NCBI GenBank assembly: GCA_937926265.1 | Contig: CALAZS010000089.1 | Coordinates: 1 to 41,012 of the forward strand | Length of the DNA: 41,012 bases | Direction of reading: 5' to 3' | From: an uncultured Gammaproteobacteria bacterium | Lineage (GTDB): Bacteria; Pseudomonadota; Gammaproteobacteria; Chromatiales; Chromatiaceae | Shown: positions 8,644 through 16,700 of the stretch, piece by piece | Layout of the letters: every line of letters starts with the position of its first letter | Numbering within the stretch: position 1 is the first letter of the stretch | Notes under the pieces: model-generated | The model's input: the letters and a program-made list of their open reading frames with translations, nothing else | Databases searched by the model: none | Told to the model about the DNA's origin: nothing | Position numbers and translations under genes: made by a program

Positions 8644-10797
8644 TCAAAACTCTGCATGGTGAATTTTTATTCTGTTTTTACCCGAGTTTTTGGCTTCATA
8701 CATTGCGGCATCTGCAAACTGAATCAACTGTTCTTTATTATGAAATTGACCATGAAACAGGGTCAGACCGATACTAACGGTTGTCTGAATACTTTTGAGT
8801 TGAGGCTGGTCATCAAGATCAATGCCAGGGTAAGTGGCAAGATCAATATCATGGGGAACAGCCAATTCTCCCCTAATTTTGTCAGCAACAGCGAGCGCTT
8901 CCTGTAGAGCCTTGTCATGTTGATCGGCAATATTGTCAATTACCAGGACAAACTCATCACCACCATAGCGGGAAACCGTATCAGTTTTACGCAGGCTTGT
9001 TTTTAATCTTTCAGCAGTTTTCAAGATAAGGACATCACCTACTTTATGACCATGGGTATCATTAATAGGCTTCAGATTATCTAAATCAAGGAATAAAAGC
9101 GCACCATAATAATTATGTCGTTTGCTCAGGGCTAAGGCATGATCCAGTCGGTCAAGTAGTAATCGTCTGTTGGCAAGGTTGGTTAACGGGTCATAAAATG
9201 CAAGTCTTTCAACTTCTTTTTCAAGGCGTTTACGCTCTGTAATATCTATTGCCAGGGATATCATTTCACGGCTTTGGCCCTGTGCTTCCTGTGAAGACAT
9301 AGCCCCTGAAATTTCTGATGTCTCAGGTATTTCTGGAATTTGGGGCAACCAGCTGTTAAGCCATTGACAGGTAATGGTTCTGCCATCTTTTGTTAGATTA
9401 TCGTTAATGGACTCTGGCAGGTGGTTTTTTTCAAGTAATTCATGAACATTATTTGACCACTGACTTTTGATATCTTCCGGCATAATAAAATCAATGAAAC
9501 TTTCATTAATAACTTCGGATTTTTTCCAGCCAAAAAGTTTTTCTGCCTGTTTGTTCCAATCCGTGATCACCCCGCCTTCCTTCCAAACAATAATTGCAGC
9601 CGGGGTAGTTTCAAACATGAATTTAAGTCGTGATTCATTTGCTCTCAGGTGTTTCTCAATTTCACGCTGTTTTAGAGATGCTTTTTTCAATTTCTGGTTA
9701 ATATTGAAAATATAATAAGCGATCATTACAACAATCGAGAGTATACCCAGCGAGATAAACAGATACCGGTATATTTTATTTATCTCATCCTGGTAATTTA
9801 TTTTGTAAATAAAACCGTCAAGTGAGAAGTTCTCAGGCAACAAACCCAATTCAGCGTAGGTGTCGGCAATATGTTGCCATCTATCCAGATTCATATAGCC
9901 GACATCGATAAGTTGAGGCTGAAGCAGTTCCTTCATACGGAAGGCTTCATATTGGTAAAACTCAACAGGCAATATATCTGAATATTTATTTCTGATTAAT
10001 TTAATGGTTTCATCCGTGTTATCCAGGGCATAGCGCCAGCCTCGCAGACTTGCATTCAGGAATTTTTTAACTGTTTCCGGGTTCTTTTTTAACATCGTCT
10101 CTGAGGTAAAAAGATTATCCCCGTAAAAGTCGATACCGGATGACCTGGGGGTGAATATATTGTAATTAAAACCGGCATTGTCCAAAAACCAGGTTTCATA
10201 GGTCATGTATGCTGACATTGCGTCGACCCTTTCTTCTATCAGGTCATTTGGATCAAACGAATGTTCAATGATATTTAGTTGCTCTTTGGAGATTTTTTCT
10301 TTTTTGAGCATGGCGAATAACTCATCGGCATGAGGCTCAATCATAACTTTTCGACCAGCTATACCTGAAAGCTGGTTCTCGGTAATATCATGTCGGGTAA
10401 TTAAGACCTGGGGTGAGTGCTGAAATATGACTGCCAGTGCAACAACTGGCATATTTCGATGCCGGGAAAGAAGCAGACTACTTGTACCGACACCAAAATC
10501 AGCATCACCCCAGACTACTCTCTCAACAGGGTCAATGCCGGGGCCAGCCTCAAGGATTTCTACATCCAGCCCTGCCTCTTCATAATAACCTTTCTCAAGG
10601 GCAGCATAATAACCGGCAAACTGGAAAGCGTGTGTCCATTTCAGTTGAAGTGTTACTTTCTCGCGCGCAAACAACGACATTGGTACTGACATGAGCAGTA
10701 CCAGGAAAACTGGAATGCTTTTAAAAACAAATTGCTTCAATTCGGCTGTAAAAAAGAATGAGTGATAAACGTGATTATAGAGCCTGATTAAAACCAC
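8644..10797 (-). CDS. Diguanylate cyclase with NMT1/THI5-like periplasmic domain and PAS domain
   Basis: A 717-residue membrane protein predicted to make cyclic di-GMP. A signal-like hydrophobic segment (about 25-44) precedes an NMT1/THI5-type solute-binding domain (about 45-270; LKWTHAFQFAGYYAALEKGYY is typical of its first strand and helix). A membrane helix at about 347-364, a PAS domain (about 387-530) and a GGDEF domain (about 535-714) follow. The active motif GGDEF is intact at 612-616, and an RxxD inhibitory site (Arg603-Asp606) precedes it, so the enzyme should be active and product-inhibited. No EAL domain is present. The given start is a GTG. A TTG at 10740 would give a more typical signal peptide. 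Neither has a strong ribosome-binding site. It begins 24 bp after the tonB stop. Confidence 0.88.
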   Translation of the reverse strand: MVLIRLYNHVYHSFFFTAELKQFVFKSIPVFLVLLMSVPMSLFAREKVTLQLKWTHAFQFAGYYAALEKGYYEEAGLDVEILEAGPGIDPVERVVWGDADFGVGTSSLLLSRHRNMPVVALAVIFQHSPQVLITRHDITENQLSGIAGRKVMIEPHADELFAMLKKEKISKEQLNIIEHSFDPNDLIEERVDAMSAYMTYETWFLDNAGFNYNIFTPRSSGIDFYGDNLFTSETMLKKNPETVKKFLNASLRGWRYALDNTDETIKLIRNKYSDILPVEFYQYEAFRMKELLQPQLIDVGYMNLDRWQHIADTYAELGLLPENFSLDGFIYKINYQDEINKIYRYLFISLGILSIVVMIAYYIFNINQKLKKASLKQREIEKHLRANESRLKFMFETTPAAIIVWKEGGVITDWNKQAEKLFGWKKSEVINESFIDFIMPEDIKSQWSNNVHELLEKNHLPESINDNLTKDGRTITCQWLNSWLPQIPEIPETSEISGAMSSQEAQGQSREMISLAIDITERKRLEKEVERLAFYDPLTNLANRRLLLDRLDHALALSKRHNYYGALLFLDLDNLKPINDTHGHKVGDVLILKTAERLKTSLRKTDTVSRYGGDEFVLVIDNIADQHDKALQEALAVADKIRGELAVPHDIDLATYPGIDLDDQPQLKSIQTTVSIGLTLFHGQFHNKEQLIQFADAAMYEAKNSGKNRIKIHHAEF

Positions 10798-10821
10798 TTA
10801 AAGCGACTTAAAGTTTACGGC

Positions 10822-11630
10822 TTAGTTTAACTGGTAAACGATAGGAAGTTCCAGATCCAGCCGGGTAAGACCAAGGTGTGCAGGGATTGGATCAAAGGGC
10901 TGAGAGTCATAAATAGCCCTTAGCGCACTTTTATCCAGTTGCTTGTAATTCGAGGATTCAAGTATTTCGATATCGCTGACTTCTCCTGTTGGCAGTATTG
11001 AAAACTTCAATTTGACCTGCCCTTCCCATCCTCGGCGCTTCGCCTTTTTAGGATAATACTTGTTCGCGTTAATTTTATTGATTAGCTCAAGGAGATAATC
11101 CTGTCTCACCTGTTGGTTGACAGGTTCGGTATTAATCTTTTTAGCAACCTGGTCATCATAAATCAGATCATCAAATTTTGACTTGGCCTGTAATATTTCA
11201 TTTTTGACCGCTTCAGTTTTCTTGGCAACAAGTTCAGGTTTTGTCTTTGGTTTTGTCTTTGTCTTGGGTTTAGTATTGTTAGCTTGTTTGAAGAGTTTTC
11301 AGGAACTTTTTTTACACTTTCATTTTTTTTGGTTTCATTTTGAACAATTTTCTCCTGCTTTAATTGTTCTGATTGTTTTAATTCTGGCTGCTTTTCATTG
11401 AATTCTTCAGATTGTGAGACTGGATCTGGTTTTGGAACTGGCACTGAATCAGGTACTGGATCAGGTGATAATTCTGGAGGGACATTTTGTGAAACCTGCC
11501 TGACTAATGAGAAAGAAAGCGTTTTGGGTTGTACCGATGGCTGCTTGATTTCTGTAGCGTAGGGATAAAACACAATCACGTGAGCGATCACGGAGACTGA
11601 AAAGGTCAATTTCTGTAATCCGCTTAACAT
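10822..11630 (-). pseudogene. tonB: TonB energy-transducing protein, frameshifted
   Basis: Two reading frames together spell one TonB. The first (11630 to 11163) gives a membrane anchor, a proline- and lysine-rich linker and then an unrelated tail. The second, open from 11298, gives a Lys-Pro-Thr repeat (KPKTKTKPKTKPE) and a complete TonB C-terminal domain ending YQLN at 10822. The span is one base short of a whole number of codons. Adding one A in the coding-strand A4 tract at 11296-11299 would join them as VPEKLFKQANN, giving about 269 residues. The TGA of the second frame at 11299-11301 rules out a shift upstream of that point. No internal ATG with a ribosome-binding site exists for the distal part. 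It lies between the TonB-dependent receptor and the GGDEF gene, with no exbB/exbD nearby. It may be a true mutation or a sequence error. Confidence 0.8.
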
Positions 11631-11663
11631 GATTGTGTTATTACCTATATCAAATATGCAATA

Positions 11664-13958
11664 TTAGAAATTGACTCTAACACCAGCATAAATCGAACGC
11701 CCCATTCCAGGAACTGCTGTTCCCCACGCAGGTGGATTCCTCGCTGGGTTTTTTGTCATGGTTGACCCTTGACCAACATAGGTACCACCAGTTGGTAAGT
11801 CGTACAACCGATCAAAGATATTATCCACACCAAAGTTTATGGTAACTGTATCCCATTCATGACTGGCACGTAAATTTAACAGGCCATATCCAGCAGTTTC
11901 TATTTCGTTGCGTACCGAATTGACATCATCTTTATTATCGACAACAACCCATTCGAGACTGTTATCCCAGCCTTTGTGTACCTGGTTTAAAGTCAATTTA
12001 CCATTCAAAGGCATAATATTATAAAGATTATCTCCGGTATCACGGTTTTCGCCATTGGTGTAATTTACTAAAGCTGACAATTTCCAGTCACCCCAGCTGT
12101 TTCTACCTAATGACATTTCACCAGACAAATCAATTCCATATAAACGAGCCGACTGGTTTTCATATTGCAGTACATTAAAGTTATTTGGAGTGAAAGCACC
12201 AACAGGCACAGCATCAATATAGTCTTCAACATAGGTATAAAATGGTGTTAGTTTGACTACCCATTCGCGGCTTTCATTATGAAAGTCAAATGTTGAGGAA
12301 ATTGTATAGGCTGTTTCCGGTTTTAAATCGAGGTTACCAACATAACCATTACCGTCACCGACAAAATTATTCATGAATGCAGCCATTTGCCAGGTTGACC
12401 AGGTATAGCGTTCATACAGGTTAGGCGAGCGTACCTTTCGTGCAAGACCGAAGACCATATCAAGCTCTTCATCGTGCTGATAATTTGCAAGCAGACTTAA
12501 GTCAATATTGTTGTCAGTCTTTTTATGATCACGGGCATTAAAAGCATCGGAATCGCGTTTTTGATAGTTGAACATAGGAGCCATGCCATTAGAGTCAGCA
12601 TAGCCGTTTACATCATCGGCATCTGAAACAACATGTTCATAACGGATACCAGCAGTGGTAACCCATTTTTCATTTTGCTGACTTTCCCATTCTGCAAACA
12701 ATGCATAACGGTCCCGTTCACCATTGTTGATATTAAGGAAGGTGTTGGGCCACATATTTGCTCCAGAGGGGGTCCAATAATCATCAAGGTTGTATTGTTG
12801 AGCCTCGAAACCCAGTTTCAACATATCAAGTTCAGATAACTCATAATTTGCTTTCATGGTTAAACCGGCAGTATCACTTTCACTGTACATTGGCATACCT
12901 GCGGCACATCCCATCATACCGCCAGAAATAGGTGAACAGGGTGAACCGGGTTCTGGCATATTGGACATACCTCCATACCAATACCTTTTATCAGGACCAA
13001 AATCCATGAAGTGGTCAACAGTTTCGTAATAAGCACGGGTTTCGAGTTCTCCCCATCCGAATTGTTCCAACCAGCCAATATTTATTCGTTTCTGTTCGTT
13101 ATCAAGAAGGTCCATGCGCTGATTTGGGTATAGCTGTTCAGGCATATTCTGGTAACCAAGTTTCACGTCAAACAGGCTGTCAGCATTTTTATAGGCAAAA
13201 TTCAGACTATGATCCTGGGTTTCATAGGCAGTAGAGGCTACTTCATCCAGTGCAACGGTATGCCCCGGCCTGCCCGTGAAAGTATCATCCTGACCAGGGC
13301 CAGCTATGACACCATTTTTAAAATCATCACCAGCCTTGTAATTATCAGCCTTGCTCCATGAACCGCTGTATTTAATACTGGCATTTTCTGAAGCTGCTTC
13401 TGCACTTACATCAACACCAGTAGCATTATTATTACTACGGTAATAGGTTCCAACTTGGCCACTTGCGGTCTTTTCTTTATTAGAGGATGCAAATGCCGGC
13501 TGTGTTGATTGAACAATGATTGACCCTCCAATACTGTCCCCACCCTGACTTACTGGAGAAACCCCTGCATACACATCAATGACTTCAATGTTACTTGGAG
13601 GTATATATGAAAGTGGTGGATTCATATGATTGGGACAGGTGGCCGTCAAGTCAATGCCATCAACCTTGATCCGCAAACGATCATCTGCAAGTCCACGAAT
13701 TGATGGAAAACTGGAAACTCCACCGGTTTGATTTATGGAAACACCCGGTATATTGGAAAGCAGAGAAGCGGAATCTGCCGTTGCCGGATGATTCAACTGT
13801 ATAGCATCCTTAGTGATGGATGATGCAGTAAATGGTGTTTCAGATTCATTAGAGCCCTGTACTACAACAGGACTCATTAAAATTTTTTCAGCTTGTACGG
13901 TTTGAATAGACAGGCCGAGCATGACTGCCAAAGACAGTCGGTTTAAAGGAAAATACAT
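11664..13958 (-). CDS. TonB-dependent outer-membrane copper receptor (OprC/NosA-like)
   Basis: A 764-residue outer-membrane receptor. It has a signal peptide ending VQA (cut near 23), a TonB-box-like segment (SPVVVQG, about 29-35), a plug domain (about 45-160) with a CPNHM motif at residues 108-112 in TATCPNHMNPPLSYI, and a beta-barrel ending in aromatic Phe (GVRVNF). The CxxxM in the plug is, from family knowledge, the copper-binding signature of OprC of Pseudomonas aeruginosa and of NosA. Methionine- and cysteine-rich loop segments (GGMMGCAAGMPMY, NGMAPMF) fit a copper ligand. It lies 33 bp upstream of tonB and 76 bp downstream of the small membrane-protein gene. Substrate assignment is by motif, not by experiment. 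Confidence 0.88.
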   Translation of the reverse strand: MYFPLNRLSLAVMLGLSIQTVQAEKILMSPVVVQGSNESETPFTASSITKDAIQLNHPATADSASLLSNIPGVSINQTGGVSSFPSIRGLADDRLRIKVDGIDLTATCPNHMNPPLSYIPPSNIEVIDVYAGVSPVSQGGDSIGGSIIVQSTQPAFASSNKEKTASGQVGTYYRSNNNATGVDVSAEAASENASIKYSGSWSKADNYKAGDDFKNGVIAGPGQDDTFTGRPGHTVALDEVASTAYETQDHSLNFAYKNADSLFDVKLGYQNMPEQLYPNQRMDLLDNEQKRINIGWLEQFGWGELETRAYYETVDHFMDFGPDKRYWYGGMSNMPEPGSPCSPISGGMMGCAAGMPMYSESDTAGLTMKANYELSELDMLKLGFEAQQYNLDDYWTPSGANMWPNTFLNINNGERDRYALFAEWESQQNEKWVTTAGIRYEHVVSDADDVNGYADSNGMAPMFNYQKRDSDAFNARDHKKTDNNIDLSLLANYQHDEELDMVFGLARKVRSPNLYERYTWSTWQMAAFMNNFVGDGNGYVGNLDLKPETAYTISSTFDFHNESREWVVKLTPFYTYVEDYIDAVPVGAFTPNNFNVLQYENQSARLYGIDLSGEMSLGRNSWGDWKLSALVNYTNGENRDTGDNLYNIMPLNGKLTLNQVHKGWDNSLEWVVVDNKDDVNSVRNEIETAGYGLLNLRASHEWDTVTINFGVDNIFDRLYDLPTGGTYVGQGSTMTKNPARNPPAWGTAVPGMGRSIYAGVRVNF

Positions 13959-14034
13959 GAGCTTAATTCCTGGATAACAATTAGTAAGAATCGAATCTGC
14001 CGTGCGACAAAAATTCGATGAAAATCATGTGTTA

Positions 14035-14427
14035 TCAGGCAATAACTGGAGGTGCTCTCGAAGAATAGGATGAATAATGAAGAGAATGATGTTGATGGCC
14101 AGCAGTTTGCTCTACCATGCCGATTACATACAAACTGGAATGCAATACATCCGGCGCGGCTAGTTCAAGAACAGAACTGGCTAAATCCTGTAATTCCAGG
14201 GCCGGGCAAAATTCATCTTCGGCAAGGATTTTTGCAAGCTCTGAATCTGCTGGAAGCGGTTCAAACTTGGTACCATTTAAAGTACAACTGGCTTCAACAA
14301 TGCCATTTTCATGCACGTTAAACCATGGCGCTGCCAGGTAAGTGACTACCGGTTGCAAAAGAAAAACCGACAGTAATGCATAGATTACGAGTCGATTTGA
14401 AGGCATGTTTTTGATACTGCTTAACAT
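14035..14427 (-). CDS. Small membrane or secreted protein, weakly DUF2946-like
   Basis: A 130-residue protein with one N-terminal hydrophobic segment (about 13-32, LVIYALLSVFLLQPVVTYLA) that could be a signal anchor. A region with two cysteines (EASC and EFCPAL) follows, then a histidine-rich stretch (HQHHSLH), and the C-terminus ends SSRAPPVIA. Small proteins with an N-terminal anchor, His/Cys residues and an (S/A)RAPP end are often found beside copper-related TonB-dependent receptors and are filed under DUF2946. The match here is by general look only. It sits directly upstream of the receptor, and the His/Cys content would fit a metal-handling accessory. No catalytic motif is visible. Confidence 0.6.
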   Translation of the reverse strand: MLSSIKNMPSNRLVIYALLSVFLLQPVVTYLAAPWFNVHENGIVEASCTLNGTKFEPLPADSELAKILAEDEFCPALELQDLASSVLELAAPDVLHSSLYVIGMVEQTAGHQHHSLHYSSYSSRAPPVIA

Positions 14428-14464
14428 AAGCGGCTGATTATAAGGAAATTTATTTATATTTCAT

Positions 14465-15121
14465 CTAAATTTTCACTTTCATTGCCGATTCGACAACATG
14501 TCCGTGAAGTACCATTTTCTGGAAACGGTTAATTCCCTGGAACATCAGGCCATAGTAATGCAGGGGCAGCTTGTTATCTGGTTTGAAATCAGCACTTTTG
14601 ATCACACCGATCAGTTTCAGGGTTTCGTCCTGTTCCGCGACTTCCAGTTGCATTTTTAATTCGATAAGTTCATCCATCCGTCCTACGGGCACTCGCGTGG
14701 CAATTCTTGCACCGCTGGCACTTAAATCGACTATCATTGCTTCATAGTACTTGCCATCAGGTGAACTGGTATTTCGAACCAGCGAAGGCTGCTTGGTTTC
14801 AATGCGCCTGGAATCACGCACAGTTGTCATTTCAACATCATCTGGCCAGCTTAAATGCAGGTGCGGATAAGGTTTCATGCTGGTTTGAACAACTTTGACC
14901 CGAAAAGCCTGGCAGCTGACACCCTGAACAGAACGTACAATTAATTTTGTATCATTTGTCAACAATACCGTCTTACCATTATTTTCGGTATTGGTAACTA
15001 TCATTCCCTTGCCTGGGTAATAACCCAGTAACTTAACGTTGTACCTGAATGGGTTTTCAATGCCTTCCTGCTGTAATTGCAGGGGTGTTCCCATTGATAG
15101 CTGTAGCTTGTCCTCAATCAT
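14465..15121 (-). CDS. PilZ domain protein with YcgR-like N-terminal domain
   Basis: A 218-residue cytoplasmic protein of the flagellar-brake (YcgR) type. Residues 1-100 form the N-terminal beta-rich domain (GTPLQLQQEG, FRYNVKLLGYYPGKGMIV). The PilZ domain follows, with its c-di-GMP-binding residues intact: RDSRR at 102-106 (RxxxR) and DLSASG at 132-137 (D/NxSxxG). It should bind c-di-GMP and act on the flagellar motor or another surface process. It is divergent from aat (47 bp) and lies only 37 bp upstream of the next minus-strand gene. It may therefore head the accessory unit that also encodes a diguanylate cyclase. Confidence 0.85.
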   Translation of the reverse strand: MIEDKLQLSMGTPLQLQQEGIENPFRYNVKLLGYYPGKGMIVTNTENNGKTVLLTNDTKLIVRSVQGVSCQAFRVKVVQTSMKPYPHLHLSWPDDVEMTTVRDSRRIETKQPSLVRNTSSPDGKYYEAMIVDLSASGARIATRVPVGRMDELIELKMQLEVAEQDETLKLIGVIKSADFKPDNKLPLHYYGLMFQGINRFQKMVLHGHVVESAMKVKI

Positions 15122-15168
15122 CTTTATGTGATTTTTATCCTTTTCAGTAAAACAATATAATAATAACC

Positions 15169-15894
15169 ATGCTCACTTTTATACAGTCATTTGACGATGT
15201 TGACAGTTTTCCACCGCTGGAAAAAGCGCAAACCGAGCCCAATGGACTGCTGGCTATCGGTGGCGATTTATCTGAAAAACGCCTGTTACATGCCTACAGA
15301 CATGGCATTTTTCCCTGGTACAGTATTGGTGAACCCATTTTGTGGTGGTCGCCAAACCCAAGAATGGTAATGTTTCCAAGCGAATTCCATGCCAGTAAAT
15401 CATTAAAAAAAGCCATAAGAAAGCAAAATTTCTTTTTCTCTGTCGATAATGCATTTTTAGATGTGATTAAGGCCTGCGCTGAACCACGTTCTGATTCCAC
15501 AGAGACCTGGATCACAAGGGAAATGATCATCGCCTACAATAATTTACATCAGGCAGGACATGCTCATTCGATTGAGATTTGGTCTGAAAAGAAATTAGTC
15601 GGAGGGCTTTATGGTATCGCAATTGGCGCAGTGTTTTATGGGGAGTCGATGTTTAGCCGCATGGATAATGCGTCGAAGGCCGCCTACCTGGTTTTATGTA
15701 AATTATTATCCGCATACGGTTTTGATATTATTGATTGTCAGGTCTATTCAGAACATCTTGAGTCGTTGGGTGCCCGGGAAATACCACGCAATGAATTTGC
15801 ATCGATAATTAGCGAATCAACCGGTAAAAATGCGCAGCTAATCAAACCTATGCAAAAAACATCAATAAGAGATTTTCTGATTGGTAGCGATTAA
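15169..15894 (+). CDS. aat: Leucyl/phenylalanyl-tRNA--protein transferase
   Basis: Aat adds Leu or Phe from aminoacyl-tRNA to proteins that start with Lys or Arg, creating N-degrons that ClpS passes to ClpAP. The 241-residue product shows the family's signature segments: FPPLEKA near the start, PNGLLAIGGDLS, HGIFPWYSIGEPILWWSPNPR, and the later GGLYGIAIGAVFYGESMFSR. Length is normal. In related genomes it follows trxB directly and precedes bpt. Here minus-strand gene groups have come in on both sides, and its stop overlaps the convergent neighbour by three bases. Confidence 0.97.
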   Translation: MLTFIQSFDDVDSFPPLEKAQTEPNGLLAIGGDLSEKRLLHAYRHGIFPWYSIGEPILWWSPNPRMVMFPSEFHASKSLKKAIRKQNFFFSVDNAFLDVIKACAEPRSDSTETWITREMIIAYNNLHQAGHAHSIEIWSEKKLVGGLYGIAIGAVFYGESMFSRMDNASKAAYLVLCKLLSAYGFDIIDCQVYSEHLESLGAREIPRNEFASIISESTGKNAQLIKPMQKTSIRDFLIGSD

Positions 15895-16700
15895 AAATCA
15901 CTCATTAATTCTGGCGCAATCCCTTCACATACGGAGAAACTGCTGTTTTCTTCAAATCGGGTGAGAGGTATCAGGACAGGAAAACGACTGACGCCCCTGC
16001 CAATAGGCATAATGCGCAATAAAGCATCCAGAAAACCATCGCTGTTAAAATCACCAACATCAACAGAAAGGAGCCTGAGGCCATTGGCCCTGCGATCTGG
16101 CTGGCAACGGATGCCATCTGATGTTCTTATCAGGCGACCACGAAAAAGACCGTTTTTAAATTGACAGTCTTCTGTCATTATCGAATCGTCACTTTTTACA
16201 ATTTCAAGAAACGGAAAATAAGATGCGATTAACAGCTTACCCTCTTCTACCTGTTGTTTTTTGCATTGCTGGATAAACTCCTCATTGTCTTCTGCAACAC
16301 ATTTCTGGGCAAATGGTAAATCAGTCAGTCGAGCATTATAAAAATCATAACCGGTAATGAAGTCTGTTTGAGGAGAAACATCCTCATGTTGATGAACCAT
16401 CATGACATACCTGCAATCATTGATGGCCTTGCGCCAGAGTTTACGATCGAGGATATTGATAGGATTGGACATTCCGTAATTCACATCATTAATTATCTGA
16501 CCGCAGTCCTGGGGGATGTTAAATTTCTTAACCTGATTATCACGAAAAGTCAGATCGAGTTCATATTTGTTGCCTTTTTCACCTGAAAAAGGCATTGCGA
16601 ATGTAAAATGTTCATTATCTGCATAGACCAGGGAATAAAGCGGAACCACGGATGTACTTATGAATATGAATACAACTGAAAATAGAAAATTAAATTTCAT
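15891..16700 (-). CDS. Secreted protein with a single FG-GAP/VCBS-like calcium-loop motif
   Basis: I do not recognise this 269-residue protein. It has a clear signal peptide (MKFNFLFSVVFIFISTSVVP..., hydrophobic to about residue 26), so it is probably periplasmic or exported. Near the C-terminus DVGDFNSDGFLDALLRI resembles one FG-GAP/VCBS repeat with a DxNxDG calcium-binding loop. Six or more cysteines are spread through the mature part and may form disulfides. Its start lies 11 bases inside the end of the RND-CNB gene, with AAGGAG six or seven bases before the ATG, so the two are co-transcribed and coupled. That suggests a shared export or envelope function, but nothing in the sequence gives the substrate. 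Confidence 0.8.
   Translation of the reverse strand: MKFNFLFSVVFIFISTSVVPLYSLVYADNEHFTFAMPFSGEKGNKYELDLTFRDNQVKKFNIPQDCGQIINDVNYGMSNPINILDRKLWRKAINDCRYVMMVHQHEDVSPQTDFITGYDFYNARLTDLPFAQKCVAEDNEEFIQQCKKQQVEEGKLLIASYFPFLEIVKSDDSIMTEDCQFKNGLFRGRLIRTSDGIRCQPDRRANGLRLLSVDVGDFNSDGFLDALLRIMPIGRGVSRFPVLIPLTRFEENSSFSVCEGIAPELMSDF

Noticed and set aside
11307..11330. A7 and A8 runs in tonB as sites of phase variation or programmed frameshifting
   Set aside because: A shift there into the distal frame meets the TGA at 11299-11301, so it could not produce full-length TonB.
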